The position numbers and the translations under genes were made by a program. 64,000 bases of DNA from CAYOHR01 sp964512145 (GTDB taxonomy: Bacteria; Bacteroidota; Bacteroidia; Flavobacteriales_G; JALEGO01), in assembly GCA_964512145.1 (NCBI GenBank), contig CAZEIM010000001.1:62001-126000 (forward strand), read 5' to 3'. Below the pieces are notes generated by a model, which searched no databases, had not been told where the DNA came from, and saw nothing but the letters and a program-made list of their open reading frames with translations. Positions 34,873 to 43,613 of the stretch are shown one piece after another; the stretch's first letter is position 1; each line of letters opens with the position of its first letter.

Positions 34873-36033
34873 TAAAGTTGTTTTATTTTGCCAAAGTTAT
34901 CCTAATCCTTTTGATAACTTACTTGGAAGNNNNNNNNNNNNNNNNNNNNNNNNNNNNNNNNNNNNNNNNNNNNNNNNNNNNNNNNNNNNNNNNNNNNNNN
35001 NNNNNNNNNNNNNNNNATGAGAGCAACTATGTATATGAAGGAATTAATGTTTATTGTTTTAATAGCCAACATCAAGTTTATGATTTTTGTGTAAATTTTT
35101 ATCCTTCAATATTTTTAGCACATTTTTGCGATCCTTGGATGTTTGATATTTCTCAACGATTAAATAAACCTATTATTGTTTTTGTTCATGGTAGTGAAGC
35201 TCACTCTTGGTATAGAATATTATTTAATATACATACTAAAAACGTAAAGAGATTTTTCAATTTTGCNNNNNNNNNNNNNNNNNNNNNNNNNNNNNNNNNN
35301 NNNNNNNNNNNNNNNNNNNNNNNNNNNNNNNNNNNNNNNNNNNNNNAGTATACATTTTGTATTTGTTTCAAATTGGATGAAAAAAATTACAGAGTTTGAT
35401 ACATTTACAAAAGTTAAAAATTATTCAATTATTCCTAATCCAATAGATAAAAGTATTTTTTCATACAAAGAAAAAAATCAAGATGATAGAAAAAAAATTC
35501 TAATAATACGTTCTTTTAGCTCAAAAAAATATGCTAATGATTTAAGTGTTAAAGCCTTAAGAATATTATCAAAAGAGAAATGGTTTTCTGAATTATATAT
35601 TGAAATTTACGGTGAAGGTATATGGTTTCAAAAGCTTACAGATCAACTTAAAGAGTTTTCAAATATTAAAATTTTTAATAAATATTTATCTCAAAATGAT
35701 ATAAAATCTAAACATGATGAATTTGGTGTTTTTTTATGTCCAACTAGAATGGACGCGCAAGGTGTAAGTATGTGTGAAGCAATGTCTTCTGGTTTAGTCC
35801 CGATTACATCTAATAATACTGCAATACCTGAATTTGTTAAGCATAATTTTAATGGACTTATGTCTAAAAATAATCCTAAATTAATTGCTAAAAACATAAA
35901 AAAAATCTACCAAAATTCAGATTTATTTTTAAAATTATCAATCAATGCTTCTAAAAGTATTATAGAGAAATCTGAATTAAATGTGACAATGAACAAAGAA
36001 ATAGAATTGATAAATACAATTATCAATCAATAA
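34865..36033 (+). CDS. GT4-type glycosyltransferase interrupted by two assembly gaps
   Basis: The ATG at 34865 overlaps the wecB stop by 8 bases and reads 'HNKVVLFCQSYPNPFDNLLG', a good GT4 start. After the first N run the frame continues one phase off ('YVYEGINVYCFNSQHQVYDF', 'VFVHGSEAHSW'), and after the second it shifts again ('IIPNPIDKSIFS', 'IEIYGEGIWF', 'GVFLCPTRMDAQGVSMCEAM', 'GLVPITSNNTAIPEFV'). The three parts are one gene whose gap lengths are not exact. The donor-site Glu in 'GVSMCEAMSSG' marks the retaining GT4 family. This is the last gene of the plus-strand cluster. Confidence 0.85.
34930..35016. other. Assembly gap (87 N)
   Basis: The given length breaks the reading frame of the surrounding glycosyltransferase gene, so the true gap must differ by -1 or +2 (modulo 3). 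Confidence 0.97.
35267..35346. other. Assembly gap (80 N)
   Basis: Again out of phase with the flanking coding sequence. The true length should be -1 or +2 (modulo 3). Confidence 0.97.
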
Positions 36034-36052
36034 AATTAATTTCAAGTGTTTT

Positions 36053-36997
36053 TTATGTCTCACTCGATGCTCTGAGTAATCGATCATTTATAGCCTTACC
36101 CAAACCTTGTTCGGGAGCTTTTTCGGCCAATATACATTCGCAGGGGCTATCGTCTAAAAATCGTAAGGCTTCAAATAAGTTATGTGCGGCTTGTTCCAAA
36201 TGGCCGTTGGGCGATAAAATATATTGTATAGGCTGTTGGTAATCTTGCTTAAACGACAAAATACCAGGTTTTTTGTCGGCATATTTTTGTAGGTTTTCTA
36301 AAATGTTTCCCAAATATAAGGGTTTAGAAGGCGCGTAATGGCTTTGTAACATACCCGGGGCTTTAGGGTTTGAGCTTGAAACATCTGCAATGGTTATTTT
36401 TCCAATAAGTTTTTCTATAGCTTCTATAGATACGCCTCCTTTTCGCAATATGCTTGGAACTTTATGCTCAAAGCTTATGATGGTGCTTTCTACACCTACC
36501 GAACATTTTCCGCCATTTAAAATATAGGGTATTTTATCTCCCAGTCCTTTTTCTACGTGCTCGGCTGTTGTAGGGCTAATATATCCAAACATATTAGCGC
36601 TGGGGGCTGCTAGCGGAAAGGGCAACATCTTTAGCAATTCTAATGTAAGCGCATGGTTTGGTATTCGAATGCCCACCAATGGTAAACCCGTGGTCACTAA
36701 AGCGTGTATGATCTAGTCTTTGGGCAAAATATAGGTAATAGGACCCGGAGAAAAATGTTGCGCTAAAATATATACTTCTTTAGGTACATGCTGTACATAT
36801 TTTTCTAAATCTTGTATGGATGCTACATGAACAATTAAGGGATCAAACGTAGGCCGTTGTTTGGTGGTAAATATTTTTAGTACAGCATCGGTATTTAAGG
36901 CATTAGCCGCTAAACCATACACCGTTTCGGTGGGTATAGCTACCAAGTCGCCTTGTTGTAAATAGGCTGCCGCAATATGTAGGTTTGTTCCAACCAT
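36053..36997 (-). pseudogene. L-threonylcarbamoyladenylate synthase (TsaC/Sua5) with an in-frame amber codon
   Basis: A Sua5-type gene: YrdC domain with 'AIPTETVYGLAANAL' and 'TKQRPTFDPLIVHV', then 'AAPSANMFGYISPTTAEHV', 'GVESTIISF' and a C-terminal Sua5 domain 'APGMLQSHYAPSKPLYL'. It converts Thr, bicarbonate and ATP to threonylcarbamoyl-AMP for t6A. A single TAG at 36715-36713 interrupts 'TYILPKD' and 'IIHALVTTGLPLVG'. The frame is the same on both sides and no bases are missing relative to family spacing. Without the TAG it would be a normal 314-residue protein. A GTG at 36697 could restart the second part. It could be a recent nonsense mutation or an assembly error near a low-quality region. 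Confidence 0.8.
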
Positions 36998-37031
36998 AAA
37001 AAAAAAAGGGCAGAAGTAAAACTACTGCCCT
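36998..37031 (-). terminator. Rho-independent terminator of rpmE2
   Basis: On the minus strand AGGGCAG (37031-37025) pairs with CTGCCCT (37013-37007), with two further inner pairs, followed by a run of ten T (37007-36998). It lies between rpmE2 and the sua5 gene. Confidence 0.85.
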
Positions 37032-37054
37032 CTAAAACATGAATAAAACAAAAA

Positions 37055-37312
37055 TTATTTCTTTTCGAACTTGGCGTATCGATTTTTAAATTTATCAACT
37101 CTACCGGCAGTATCTACTAATTTCATTTTTCCGGTATAAAAAGGGTGAGACATATGAGAAATCTCTAATTTAATGACAGGGTACTCATTACCGTCTTCCC
37201 ATTTTATGGTTTCTTTTGATGCAGCACATGATTTGCTTAAAAAAGCATAATCGTTCGACATGTCTTTAAAAACAACAAATCGGTATTCTTTTGGATGTAT
37301 ATCGTTTTTCAT
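37055..37312 (-). CDS. rpmE2: 50S ribosomal protein L31 type B
   Basis: 85 residues, starting 'MKNDIHPKEYRFVVFKDMS'. It has 'FLSKSCAASKETIKWEDGNE', 'EISHMSHPFYTGKMKLVDT' and 'GRVDKFKNRYAKF'. The type A zinc ligands (CxxC) are missing, so this is the zinc-free type B paralogue that in many bacteria replaces the zinc form; in Bacteroidota it is often the only L31. It has a strong promoter (37332-37363) and its own terminator. Confidence 0.97.
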   Translation of the reverse strand: MKNDIHPKEYRFVVFKDMSNDYAFLSKSCAASKETIKWEDGNEYPVIKLEISHMSHPFYTGKMKLVDTAGRVDKFKNRYAKFEKK

Positions 37313-37331
37313 ACACTTTAAAATAAGTGTG

Positions 37332-37363
37332 CAAATATAACGTTATATTTGTAAAAAATCAAA
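37332..37363 (-). promoter_or_regulatory. rpmE2: Promoter of rpmE2, sharing a palindrome with the divergent gene
   Basis: On the minus strand: TTTG (37363-37360), a 20-base spacer, TATATTTG (37339-37332), ATG at 37312. The -7 is half of the perfect palindrome CAAATATAACGTTATATTTG (37332-37351); the other half is the -7 element of the gene on the plus strand. Confidence 0.75.
37344..37351 (+). promoter_or_regulatory. -7 element of the divergent lipoprotein gene
   Basis: TATATTTG, an exact match, 17 bases before the TTG start at 37369. The -33 match is weak (TTTA at 37317-37320, 23-base spacer). Confidence 0.55.
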
Positions 37364-37368
37364 CATAA

Positions 37369-38850
37369 TTGAAAACTATTTTTTTATCGACTGCTTTTTT
37401 GATGCTCATAAGCATATTTTCTTGTAAAAAAGATGTGTTGGTTGGTTCGGACTCATTACAATTTTCGGTGGATACAGTAATTTTTGATACGGTTTTTAGC
37501 ACCATAGGCTCTGCAACCAAAATTTTAAAGGTATATAACCGAGGTAATGAACATGTGGTAATATCCAGCATTCGCCTAGCCGGAGGACAAAAATCCAATT
37601 ATTATATGAACGTTGATGGAGAGTTTGGACCCCAAGTTAACAACATACGCTTGCGAAAAAACGATAGTTTATTCATTTTTATTGAGGTAACGGTAGATCC
37701 TCAAAATTCAAACACTCCGATGATTGTATCCGATTCTATTATTTTTGAGTCTGAAAACGGTCGTATTCAAGATGTTGATTTAGTCGCCTGGGGACAAGAC
37801 GCATACTATCATACATCCAATGCCTATGCTGCCTTTTTAGACGAAAATAACGACACATTACGCTTTTTTTATCACTCTGTTCCTTGTAATACGGTTTGGC
37901 AAAACGATAAACCCCATGTAGTATACGGATATGCTGTGGTTGATGGCCCTTGTGCGTTAACAATACAAAACAACTCAAAAATTCATTTTTATAAAAACTC
38001 AGGATTAATTATCGGAAATCCTTTTACACAAAATTCTGGAGCTACATTAAAGGTTCAGGGGCTTTTAAACGAACCGGTAGTTTTTACCGGAACTCGTTTA
38101 GAAAGTTCGTACAAAAATATTCCCGGGCAATGGGATAGAATTTGGTGTACTATTTACAGTAAAGACAACGAATTTCATTACGCACATATACAAAATGGAA
38201 ATATTGGGTTACAGGTTGATAGTAATGTAAATAGTAATCCTTCAGCAATTATTAATCATAGCATCATCCAAAACCACAGCGGAGTTTGTTTATTGGGACA
38301 GGGGGCTTATATTCAGTCGGTAAACTCGGTGTTTGCCAATGCCGGACAATATATTGCAGCACTTATATATGGTGGAAAGTATGAGTTTACGCATGCTACC
38401 ATGGTAAACTATTGGGATTATGGATCGCGTAACGTATCATCGGTGTATGTTAGTAATTATTATCAGGATGTAAACGGGCTGGTGCAAACTCGTCCTATTG
38501 AAAAGGCTTTTTTTACAAACTGTATTATACATGGAAATATAGAAGAGGAGTTGGTGTTGGATGAAAGTTTTTCAGAAACCTTTAACGTGCTTTTTGATCA
38601 TTGTATTCTTAAAACAAAAAAAATTGATCTATCCAATACTAGCCGTTTTGTTAATATTTTAAATAATCCACAAGTTGTGGATGGAGCAAACCCCGATAAA
38701 CTTTTATTTACAAATAAAGAATTATTTGATTATAGTTTATCGGAAGAGTCGGTTGCTATTAATAAAGGAAAAAGTACTTCGGTAATTACCGACATAAACG
38801 AAAAACCTCGAGATTCCAGTCCGGATTTAGGAGCTTATGAATATGAATAA
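37369..38850 (+). CDS. Lipoprotein with predicted right-handed beta-helix
   Basis: 493 residues. The start is TTG (37369), directly behind an in-frame TAA, so no earlier start is possible. Signal and lipobox: 'LSTAFLMLISIFSCKKD'. Residues about 28-140 look like an Ig/ASPM-type beta domain ('ATKILKVYNRGNEHVVISSI'). From about 170 on, repeated short strands with Asn/His/Gly ('HYAHIQNGNIGLQV', 'IINHSIIQNHSGVCLLG', 'FFTNCIIHGNIEEEL') suggest a parallel beta-helix, ending 'SPDLGAYEYE', as in many polysaccharide-lyase-like proteins. No catalytic residues can be named. It is widespread in Bacteroidota as an uncharacterised lipoprotein. Confidence 0.7.
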   Translation: MKTIFLSTAFLMLISIFSCKKDVLVGSDSLQFSVDTVIFDTVFSTIGSATKILKVYNRGNEHVVISSIRLAGGQKSNYYMNVDGEFGPQVNNIRLRKNDSLFIFIEVTVDPQNSNTPMIVSDSIIFESENGRIQDVDLVAWGQDAYYHTSNAYAAFLDENNDTLRFFYHSVPCNTVWQNDKPHVVYGYAVVDGPCALTIQNNSKIHFYKNSGLIIGNPFTQNSGATLKVQGLLNEPVVFTGTRLESSYKNIPGQWDRIWCTIYSKDNEFHYAHIQNGNIGLQVDSNVNSNPSAIINHSIIQNHSGVCLLGQGAYIQSVNSVFANAGQYIAALIYGGKYEFTHATMVNYWDYGSRNVSSVYVSNYYQDVNGLVQTRPIEKAFFTNCIIHGNIEEELVLDESFSETFNVLFDHCILKTKKIDLSNTSRFVNILNNPQVVDGANPDKLLFTNKELFDYSLSEESVAINKGKSTSVITDINEKPRDSSPDLGAYEYE

Positions 38851-38859
38851 AGGGTAGTA

Positions 38860-39366
38860 TTACTTTTTGTCATACACACAAAACCGCATATCATAGGCGT
38901 TTTTTTCATCCTTTGCTACATGTACTTCAGATGTTAGGGAGAAATTATCGAATACATCTGGAAAAAAGCTATCTCCATGTTCGATGGAAGTATTTACCTT
39001 GGTAATATACATTCTTTCAACAATATTTAAATCTAAGGCTTGTTTATAAACTTGAGCGCCACCAATAATAAACACTTCCTTAAAACTATGTTTTTGACAA
39101 TATTTTAAGGCTTCTGGTAAGGAATGAGCAACTTCACATCCGGGAGCATTCAAAGAGGTGTTTTTGGTAAGAACAATATTAGTTCTTCCGGGTAATGGTC
39201 GATATTTTTCGGGTATTGATTCATAATTTTTTCTACCCATAATTACGGGATGTCCCATGGTTATTTTTTTAAAATACTGCAAATCGGCCGGCAAGTGCCA
39301 TGGCAAATCATTGTCTTTGCCAATTACAAAATTGTTAGATATGGCTACAATCAGGGATATTTTCAT
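38860..39366 (-). CDS. folA: Dihydrofolate reductase
   Basis: 168 residues. Start 'MKISLIVAISNNFVIGKDND' with the catalytic Asp in 'LPWHLPADLQYFKKIT'. 'PVIMGRKNYESIP' and 'EVFIIGGAQVYKQAL' bind NADPH. It regenerates tetrahydrofolate from the dihydrofolate made by ThyA. It is 3 bases downstream of thyA in one operon. Confidence 0.97.
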   Translation of the reverse strand: MKISLIVAISNNFVIGKDNDLPWHLPADLQYFKKITMGHPVIMGRKNYESIPEKYRPLPGRTNIVLTKNTSLNAPGCEVAHSLPEALKYCQKHSFKEVFIIGGAQVYKQALDLNIVERMYITKVNTSIEHGDSFFPDVFDNFSLTSEVHVAKDEKNAYDMRFCVYDKK

Positions 39367-39369
39367 ATA

Positions 39370-40164
39370 TTATACCGCTACTTCTGCTTTAATATGAGGG
39401 TGAGGATTGTAATTTACTATTTCAAAATCTTCAAACGTAAATGAAAAAATATCCGATACATCACGTAAAATTTTTAATTCGGGCAATGGCCTGCAATCTC
39501 TTGAAAGTTGAAGTTTAGCCTGTTCAATATGGTTGCTGTATAAATGTACATCTCCAAAAGTATGTATAAACTCTCCCGGTATTAAATTACAAACTTTTGC
39601 AATCATATGAGTTAGAAGGGCGTATGATGCAATATTAAACGGAACACCTAAAAAAACATCGGCACTTCGTTGGTATAATTGGCAAGACAATTTTCCATCC
39701 GAAACATAAAATTGAAACAAACAGTGGCAGGGAGGGAGTGCCATTTTTTCTATATCTCCTACATTCCAGGCACTAACAATTAATCTTCTAGAATCGGGAT
39801 TTTTTTTAATTTGTTGAATTAAATTTGAAATTTGATCGATGCTTTTCCCATCGGAAGTCGGCCAGGAACGCCATTGATGTCCATACACAGGTCCTAAGTT
39901 ACCTTGTTCATCGGCCCATTCATCCCAAATGCTTACGTTGTTTTCTTTTAAATATCGGATATTGGTGTCACCGCTTAAAAACCACAAAAGTTCATGTATG
40001 ATGGATCGAGTATGTAGCTTTTTGGTTGTTACCAATGGAAAACCTTCCGATAAATTAAATCGCATTTGGTATCCAAAGGTGCTTATAGTTCCTGTACCGG
40101 TGCGGTCGCTTTTTACCGTCCCGTTTGAAAGAATATGGTTTAATAAGTCATGGTAAGCTTTCAT
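39370..40164 (-). CDS. thyA: Thymidylate synthase
   Basis: 264 residues, the same length as E. coli ThyA. Catalytic Cys in 'ALPPCHCLFQFYV'; substrate loop 'RSADVFLGVPFNIASYALLT'; 'SDRTGTGTISTFGYQMRF' at the N-terminus. It methylates dUMP to dTMP, oxidising methylene-THF to DHF. It leads the thyA-folA operon and is divergent from the HU/SPOR gene. Confidence 0.98.
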   Translation of the reverse strand: MKAYHDLLNHILSNGTVKSDRTGTGTISTFGYQMRFNLSEGFPLVTTKKLHTRSIIHELLWFLSGDTNIRYLKENNVSIWDEWADEQGNLGPVYGHQWRSWPTSDGKSIDQISNLIQQIKKNPDSRRLIVSAWNVGDIEKMALPPCHCLFQFYVSDGKLSCQLYQRSADVFLGVPFNIASYALLTHMIAKVCNLIPGEFIHTFGDVHLYSNHIEQAKLQLSRDCRPLPELKILRDVSDIFSFTFEDFEIVNYNPHPHIKAEVAV

Positions 40165-40281
40165 AGTACAATTTTGCTTTTAAAATACAATATTATACAC
40201 CTTTATGGAAATGGAATGTTATTTTATGGTTTTGTGAATAATTTGTTTAAAACTTTTCTGTTATGATGTTTTATAAAAAAG

Positions 40282-40289
40282 TAGTTTTG
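40282..40289 (+). promoter_or_regulatory. -7 element immediately before the HU/SPOR gene
   Basis: TAGTTTTG matches TAnnTTTG. With the usual distance, transcription would start at about 40294-40296, which is the ATG at 40295. Only a degenerate TCTG lies 21 bases upstream as -33. Confidence 0.4.
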
Positions 40290-40294
40290 TGCCC

Positions 40295-41290
40295 ATGCAA
40301 ATGGAAGAGTATATATTGCTGTTGTTGGATGAACATGAATGTGTCATTATACCTGATTTTGGAGGGTTCTTAAAGCAAAAAAACAAAAGTAAATACATTC
40401 CTCAAACTAATACATTTATACCGCCTACCGAACGTATTTCTTTTAATGCAAAACTAACGGAAAACGATGGTGTTTTAGTACATTTTATAGCCCAAAAGGA
40501 AAACTTAAAGTATACTCAAGCCAAAGAATGGGTTGGGGAATATGTTCGTGTTTTAAAGGATACGTTACATAATGGAAATAATGTATTTCTAGAAGGAATT
40601 GGTAATTTATTTTTTGAGAATTCTAAGTTACGCTTTGTAGTAGCTTCTAACCATTCCTTAAAAAATAAAGCATTTTATGGATTGCCGTTTTTACATGTTA
40701 TACCAGCTGCAAAAGAAATTAGTAAAGGGTCTACATTAATGACTGATGAATTAACTAAACAATCTTCTACATCTTCTTCTGTTTTTTGGAAAATAGCGGC
40801 AATGGTATTGTTGTTTTTTAATATATCCATTTTAGTCACTCATCAACAATTTCAACAAAATATAAATGTTAGCAGTTTATATCCATTCAACAACAAACAA
40901 GCTAAACCTGAGTACAGTCAAAGAAATGAAACATTATATGGCGTTAGTATTAAACAAGAACTTGATTCATTGCTTTATTCCGTATCTATATTTGAGCAAT
41001 CTAAAGTAGTTGAGGAAAATTTATCTCAAGTTAACTCTCATCCAATAAATAACGATTTAAATATACACCAGCCCTATCAAGTAATAATAGGTTGTTTTAA
41101 AGAAGAAAATAATGCACAAGAACAAGTTTTTGAATTTTCTAAAAAGGGTATAAATTCATATTATTTTTATCACCAAGGCTTGTATAAAGTTTCTGTATAT
41201 TCTACCCACGATAACTTTAAAGCCATAGATAAAATGCTGGCTGTTAAGCAGCAATTTTCTGTTCAGCCTTGGATTCTATCGATGAATTAA
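40295..41290 (+). CDS. HU-CCDC81 domain and SPOR domain protein
   Basis: 331 residues from ATG 40295 (alternatives GTG 40289, ATG 40301). The N-terminal ~140 residues ('EEYILLLLDEHECVIIPDFG', 'GNNVFLEGIGNLFF') match the paired CCDC81-like HU domains of Bacteroidota. One membrane helix follows at about 165-185 ('FWKIAAMVLLFFNISILV'). The C-terminal ~75 residues ('YQVIIGCFKEENNAQEQV') are a SPOR domain that binds denuded peptidoglycan. The protein therefore bridges a cytoplasmic HU-like domain and the septal cell wall. Its exact role is unknown; a function in division or chromosome-envelope linkage is inferred. Confidence 0.88.
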   Translation: MQMEEYILLLLDEHECVIIPDFGGFLKQKNKSKYIPQTNTFIPPTERISFNAKLTENDGVLVHFIAQKENLKYTQAKEWVGEYVRVLKDTLHNGNNVFLEGIGNLFFENSKLRFVVASNHSLKNKAFYGLPFLHVIPAAKEISKGSTLMTDELTKQSSTSSSVFWKIAAMVLLFFNISILVTHQQFQQNINVSSLYPFNNKQAKPEYSQRNETLYGVSIKQELDSLLYSVSIFEQSKVVEENLSQVNSHPINNDLNIHQPYQVIIGCFKEENNAQEQVFEFSKKGINSYYFYHQGLYKVSVYSTHDNFKAIDKMLAVKQQFSVQPWILSMN

Positions 41291-41348
41291 ATTTAATTTT
41301 TTAAAAGGATTTTTTTCGAGCGCAGGAAGTATTTTAATTAACAAATAC

Positions 41349-41371
41349 AGCTTCATGTAAGCTATTTTTTT
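41349..41371 (+). terminator. Weak terminator-like hairpin
   Basis: AGCTT (41349-41353) pairs with AAGCT (41359-41363) around CATGT, followed by a seven-T run. It lies between the HU/SPOR gene and the VCBS-repeat gene. The stem is only 5 bp. Confidence 0.35.
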
Positions 41372-41395
41372 CGTACATTTATTAAAAAATACAAT

Positions 41396-43603
41396 ATGAG
41401 TAAGTGTACTATTTTAGCTTTTTTATTGAGTATTACTTTAAGTTCTGCAACAGCGCAATTACAGTATCATTATTTCGACTCGGTAACGGTTATTAAAAAT
41501 AGTCAAGTGTTACCGTTAGCTTGGGCAGGAGGTTTAAATAACCCTCAGTTTTCTACCATGGATTTAAATAGAGACGGAAAAGAAGATATGTTTATTTTTG
41601 ATCGAAGTAATTTTGCTATTAAAACCTTTATTAATACAGGTGGGGTTGGCGATATTAATTACACGTACGATCCATCTTTTATTAAAAAATTCCCAAATAA
41701 TTTAAGAGATTTTATATTGTTAAGAGATTACAATTGCGATGGTGAAAAAGACCTTTTTACGCAAACAGCAGGGGGGCTACATATATACCGAAATAATTAT
41801 GCTTTAACCAGTGATTTATCATTTACTTTAATGACTCCTTCGTATGTTGTTTCTGACTATGGATTACCTTTTATGGTCAATATTTTTCATTTCAGTACCG
41901 ACATTCCCGGTATTGAAGATATAGATTATGACGGGGACTTAGATTTATTAGTTTGGCCATTGTTTTCAAGTAGTGTTGAGTATCATAAAAACAATGCCAT
42001 TAATTCTTCTCAAAATAACTGTGACACCTTTTTATACGAGTATATTACACAATGTTGGGGTGATTTTTACGAAAATGCTTTCGATAATGGCATTTCCTTG
42101 GATTATTTCTGTAAAGGAGCACCCGATATTTCAGCGCTTTCTGAAAATACTATTCAAGATGGAGGTGCTCATGAAGGAGGAACCTTATTGCCCGTTGATA
42201 TAGATGGAGATGGTGACAGAGATTTACTGATTGGAGATATAGGGTTTACAAATTTAGTGGCGTTAATAAATGGAGGTGATCAACAATCGGCTCATATGAT
42301 AAGCTATGATACCCTTTATCCATCCTACGATACCTCCGTAAACGTTATTTTTCCGGCAGCCTATTACTTAGACGTTGATAACGATAATAAAAAGGATATA
42401 GTAGTTGCTTCTAACGCACCCGGAGTGTCCAATAACTTTGAATCGGTATGGTTTTACAAAAATTACGGAAGAACAGACTCTTTAGTTTTAAAACTTGAAA
42501 ATAAAAAGCTTTTACAAGAACATATGATTGATGTTGGAGAAGGAGCAAACCCCGTTTTTTTTGACTATAATTCGGATGGGTTATTGGATTTAGTAATCGG
42601 AAATTATGGGTATTACCACCCTAGCGGTGATTTTAAAAGTAGAGTTTCATTATACGAAAACACCGGAACTCAAAACGATCCAATATTCACATTTATTACC
42701 GATGACTATTCCGCACTCAGTACATTAAACCTAAAAGGAATATACCCGACTTTTGGAGATTTAGATAACGATGGGGATTTGGATATGTTAATTGGGGACT
42801 ATTCCGGTAGGTTGCATTATTTAGAAAATGTTGCCGGATTAGGAAATACGGCTAATTTTACGGTTAACACCCTAAATTATTTTGGAATAGATATTGGCGA
42901 TTTTGCTTCTCCTCAATTGTTTGATGTAGATAATGATGGTTTATTAGATATATTAGTGGGTGAAATGAGAGGACAAGTGAATTATTTTAAAAATACAGGT
43001 ACTTTAAGCAATCCTCAATTTTCTTCTACACCTACCAACAATAAATTAGGAGATATTGATGTTTATCAACCGTGTTGTACAGGATTTAGTGTGCCATATA
43101 TGACATTTGATGCTTCCGGTAACAGAGTGTTGTTTGTGGGCACTGAGTTTGGAAAAATTTTGTATTATACCAATATTGATGGCAATTTATCCGGAGCTTT
43201 TACTCTTTCAGATTCTATTATGGAAGTTCAGGGGAGGGTAACTATTTCCGGAGGAAATATTTTAGGACAACCAAAAGAAGAATTAATTATTGGAGATTAC
43301 TTAGGTGGAGTAACCTTGCTAAAATCTTCAGACGATATTTACGTTGGTAATTTGTCTGATGTAAAAGATGCATCTAATATTTCTGTGTATCCTAATCCGT
43401 TTCAAAATGAGTTGATTATTTCTCAACATATTGATGGAAAATACAGCTTAACTATGTATGATTTATTGGGAAAAAATATTTTACAGGAACAAATTTCACA
43501 AAAAAACAAGATTATACATACCAATTTAATCCCTAAAGGCGTTTACATGATAAATATTTCAAATCATGAAGAACAATACCAATTTAAAATGGTTAAATTT
43601 TAA
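41396..43603 (+). CDS. FG-GAP/VCBS-repeat secreted protein with T9SS sorting domain
   Basis: 735 residues. The signal peptide ends near 'SSATAQ'. At least seven calcium-binding repeats of the DxDxDGxxD type are visible: 'DLNRDGKEDMFIFD', 'DIDYDGDLDLLVWP', 'DIDGDGDRDLLIGD', 'DVDNDNKKDIVVAS', 'DYNSDGLLDLVIGN', 'DLDNDGDLDMLIGD' and 'DVDNDGLLDILVGE'. This is an integrin-alpha-like propeller. The end, from 'NISVYPNPFQNELIIS', is a T9SS type A domain. It is probably a cell-surface adhesin or matrix protein. It ends 10 bases before the chosen start of porZ, a T9SS component that handles such cargo. Confidence 0.88.
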   Translation: MSKCTILAFLLSITLSSATAQLQYHYFDSVTVIKNSQVLPLAWAGGLNNPQFSTMDLNRDGKEDMFIFDRSNFAIKTFINTGGVGDINYTYDPSFIKKFPNNLRDFILLRDYNCDGEKDLFTQTAGGLHIYRNNYALTSDLSFTLMTPSYVVSDYGLPFMVNIFHFSTDIPGIEDIDYDGDLDLLVWPLFSSSVEYHKNNAINSSQNNCDTFLYEYITQCWGDFYENAFDNGISLDYFCKGAPDISALSENTIQDGGAHEGGTLLPVDIDGDGDRDLLIGDIGFTNLVALINGGDQQSAHMISYDTLYPSYDTSVNVIFPAAYYLDVDNDNKKDIVVASNAPGVSNNFESVWFYKNYGRTDSLVLKLENKKLLQEHMIDVGEGANPVFFDYNSDGLLDLVIGNYGYYHPSGDFKSRVSLYENTGTQNDPIFTFITDDYSALSTLNLKGIYPTFGDLDNDGDLDMLIGDYSGRLHYLENVAGLGNTANFTVNTLNYFGIDIGDFASPQLFDVDNDGLLDILVGEMRGQVNYFKNTGTLSNPQFSSTPTNNKLGDIDVYQPCCTGFSVPYMTFDASGNRVLFVGTEFGKILYYTNIDGNLSGAFTLSDSIMEVQGRVTISGGNILGQPKEELIIGDYLGGVTLLKSSDDIYVGNLSDVKDASNISVYPNPFQNELIISQHIDGKYSLTMYDLLGKNILQEQISQKNKIIHTNLIPKGVYMINISNHEEQYQFKMVKF

Positions 43604-43613
43604 TGCGTTTCGG

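Noticed and set aside
34878..35399. Separate small gene starting at 34878
   Set aside because: It is an artefact of the wrong gap length; the true start is ATG 34865 in another frame, which gives a recognisable glycosyltransferase N-terminus.
36713..36715. TAG reassignment to an amino acid as the reason for the stop inside sua5
   Set aside because: Several intact genes of the window end naturally on TAG (for example those ending at 20615, 25868, 45929 and 47824), so TAG is an ordinary stop here.
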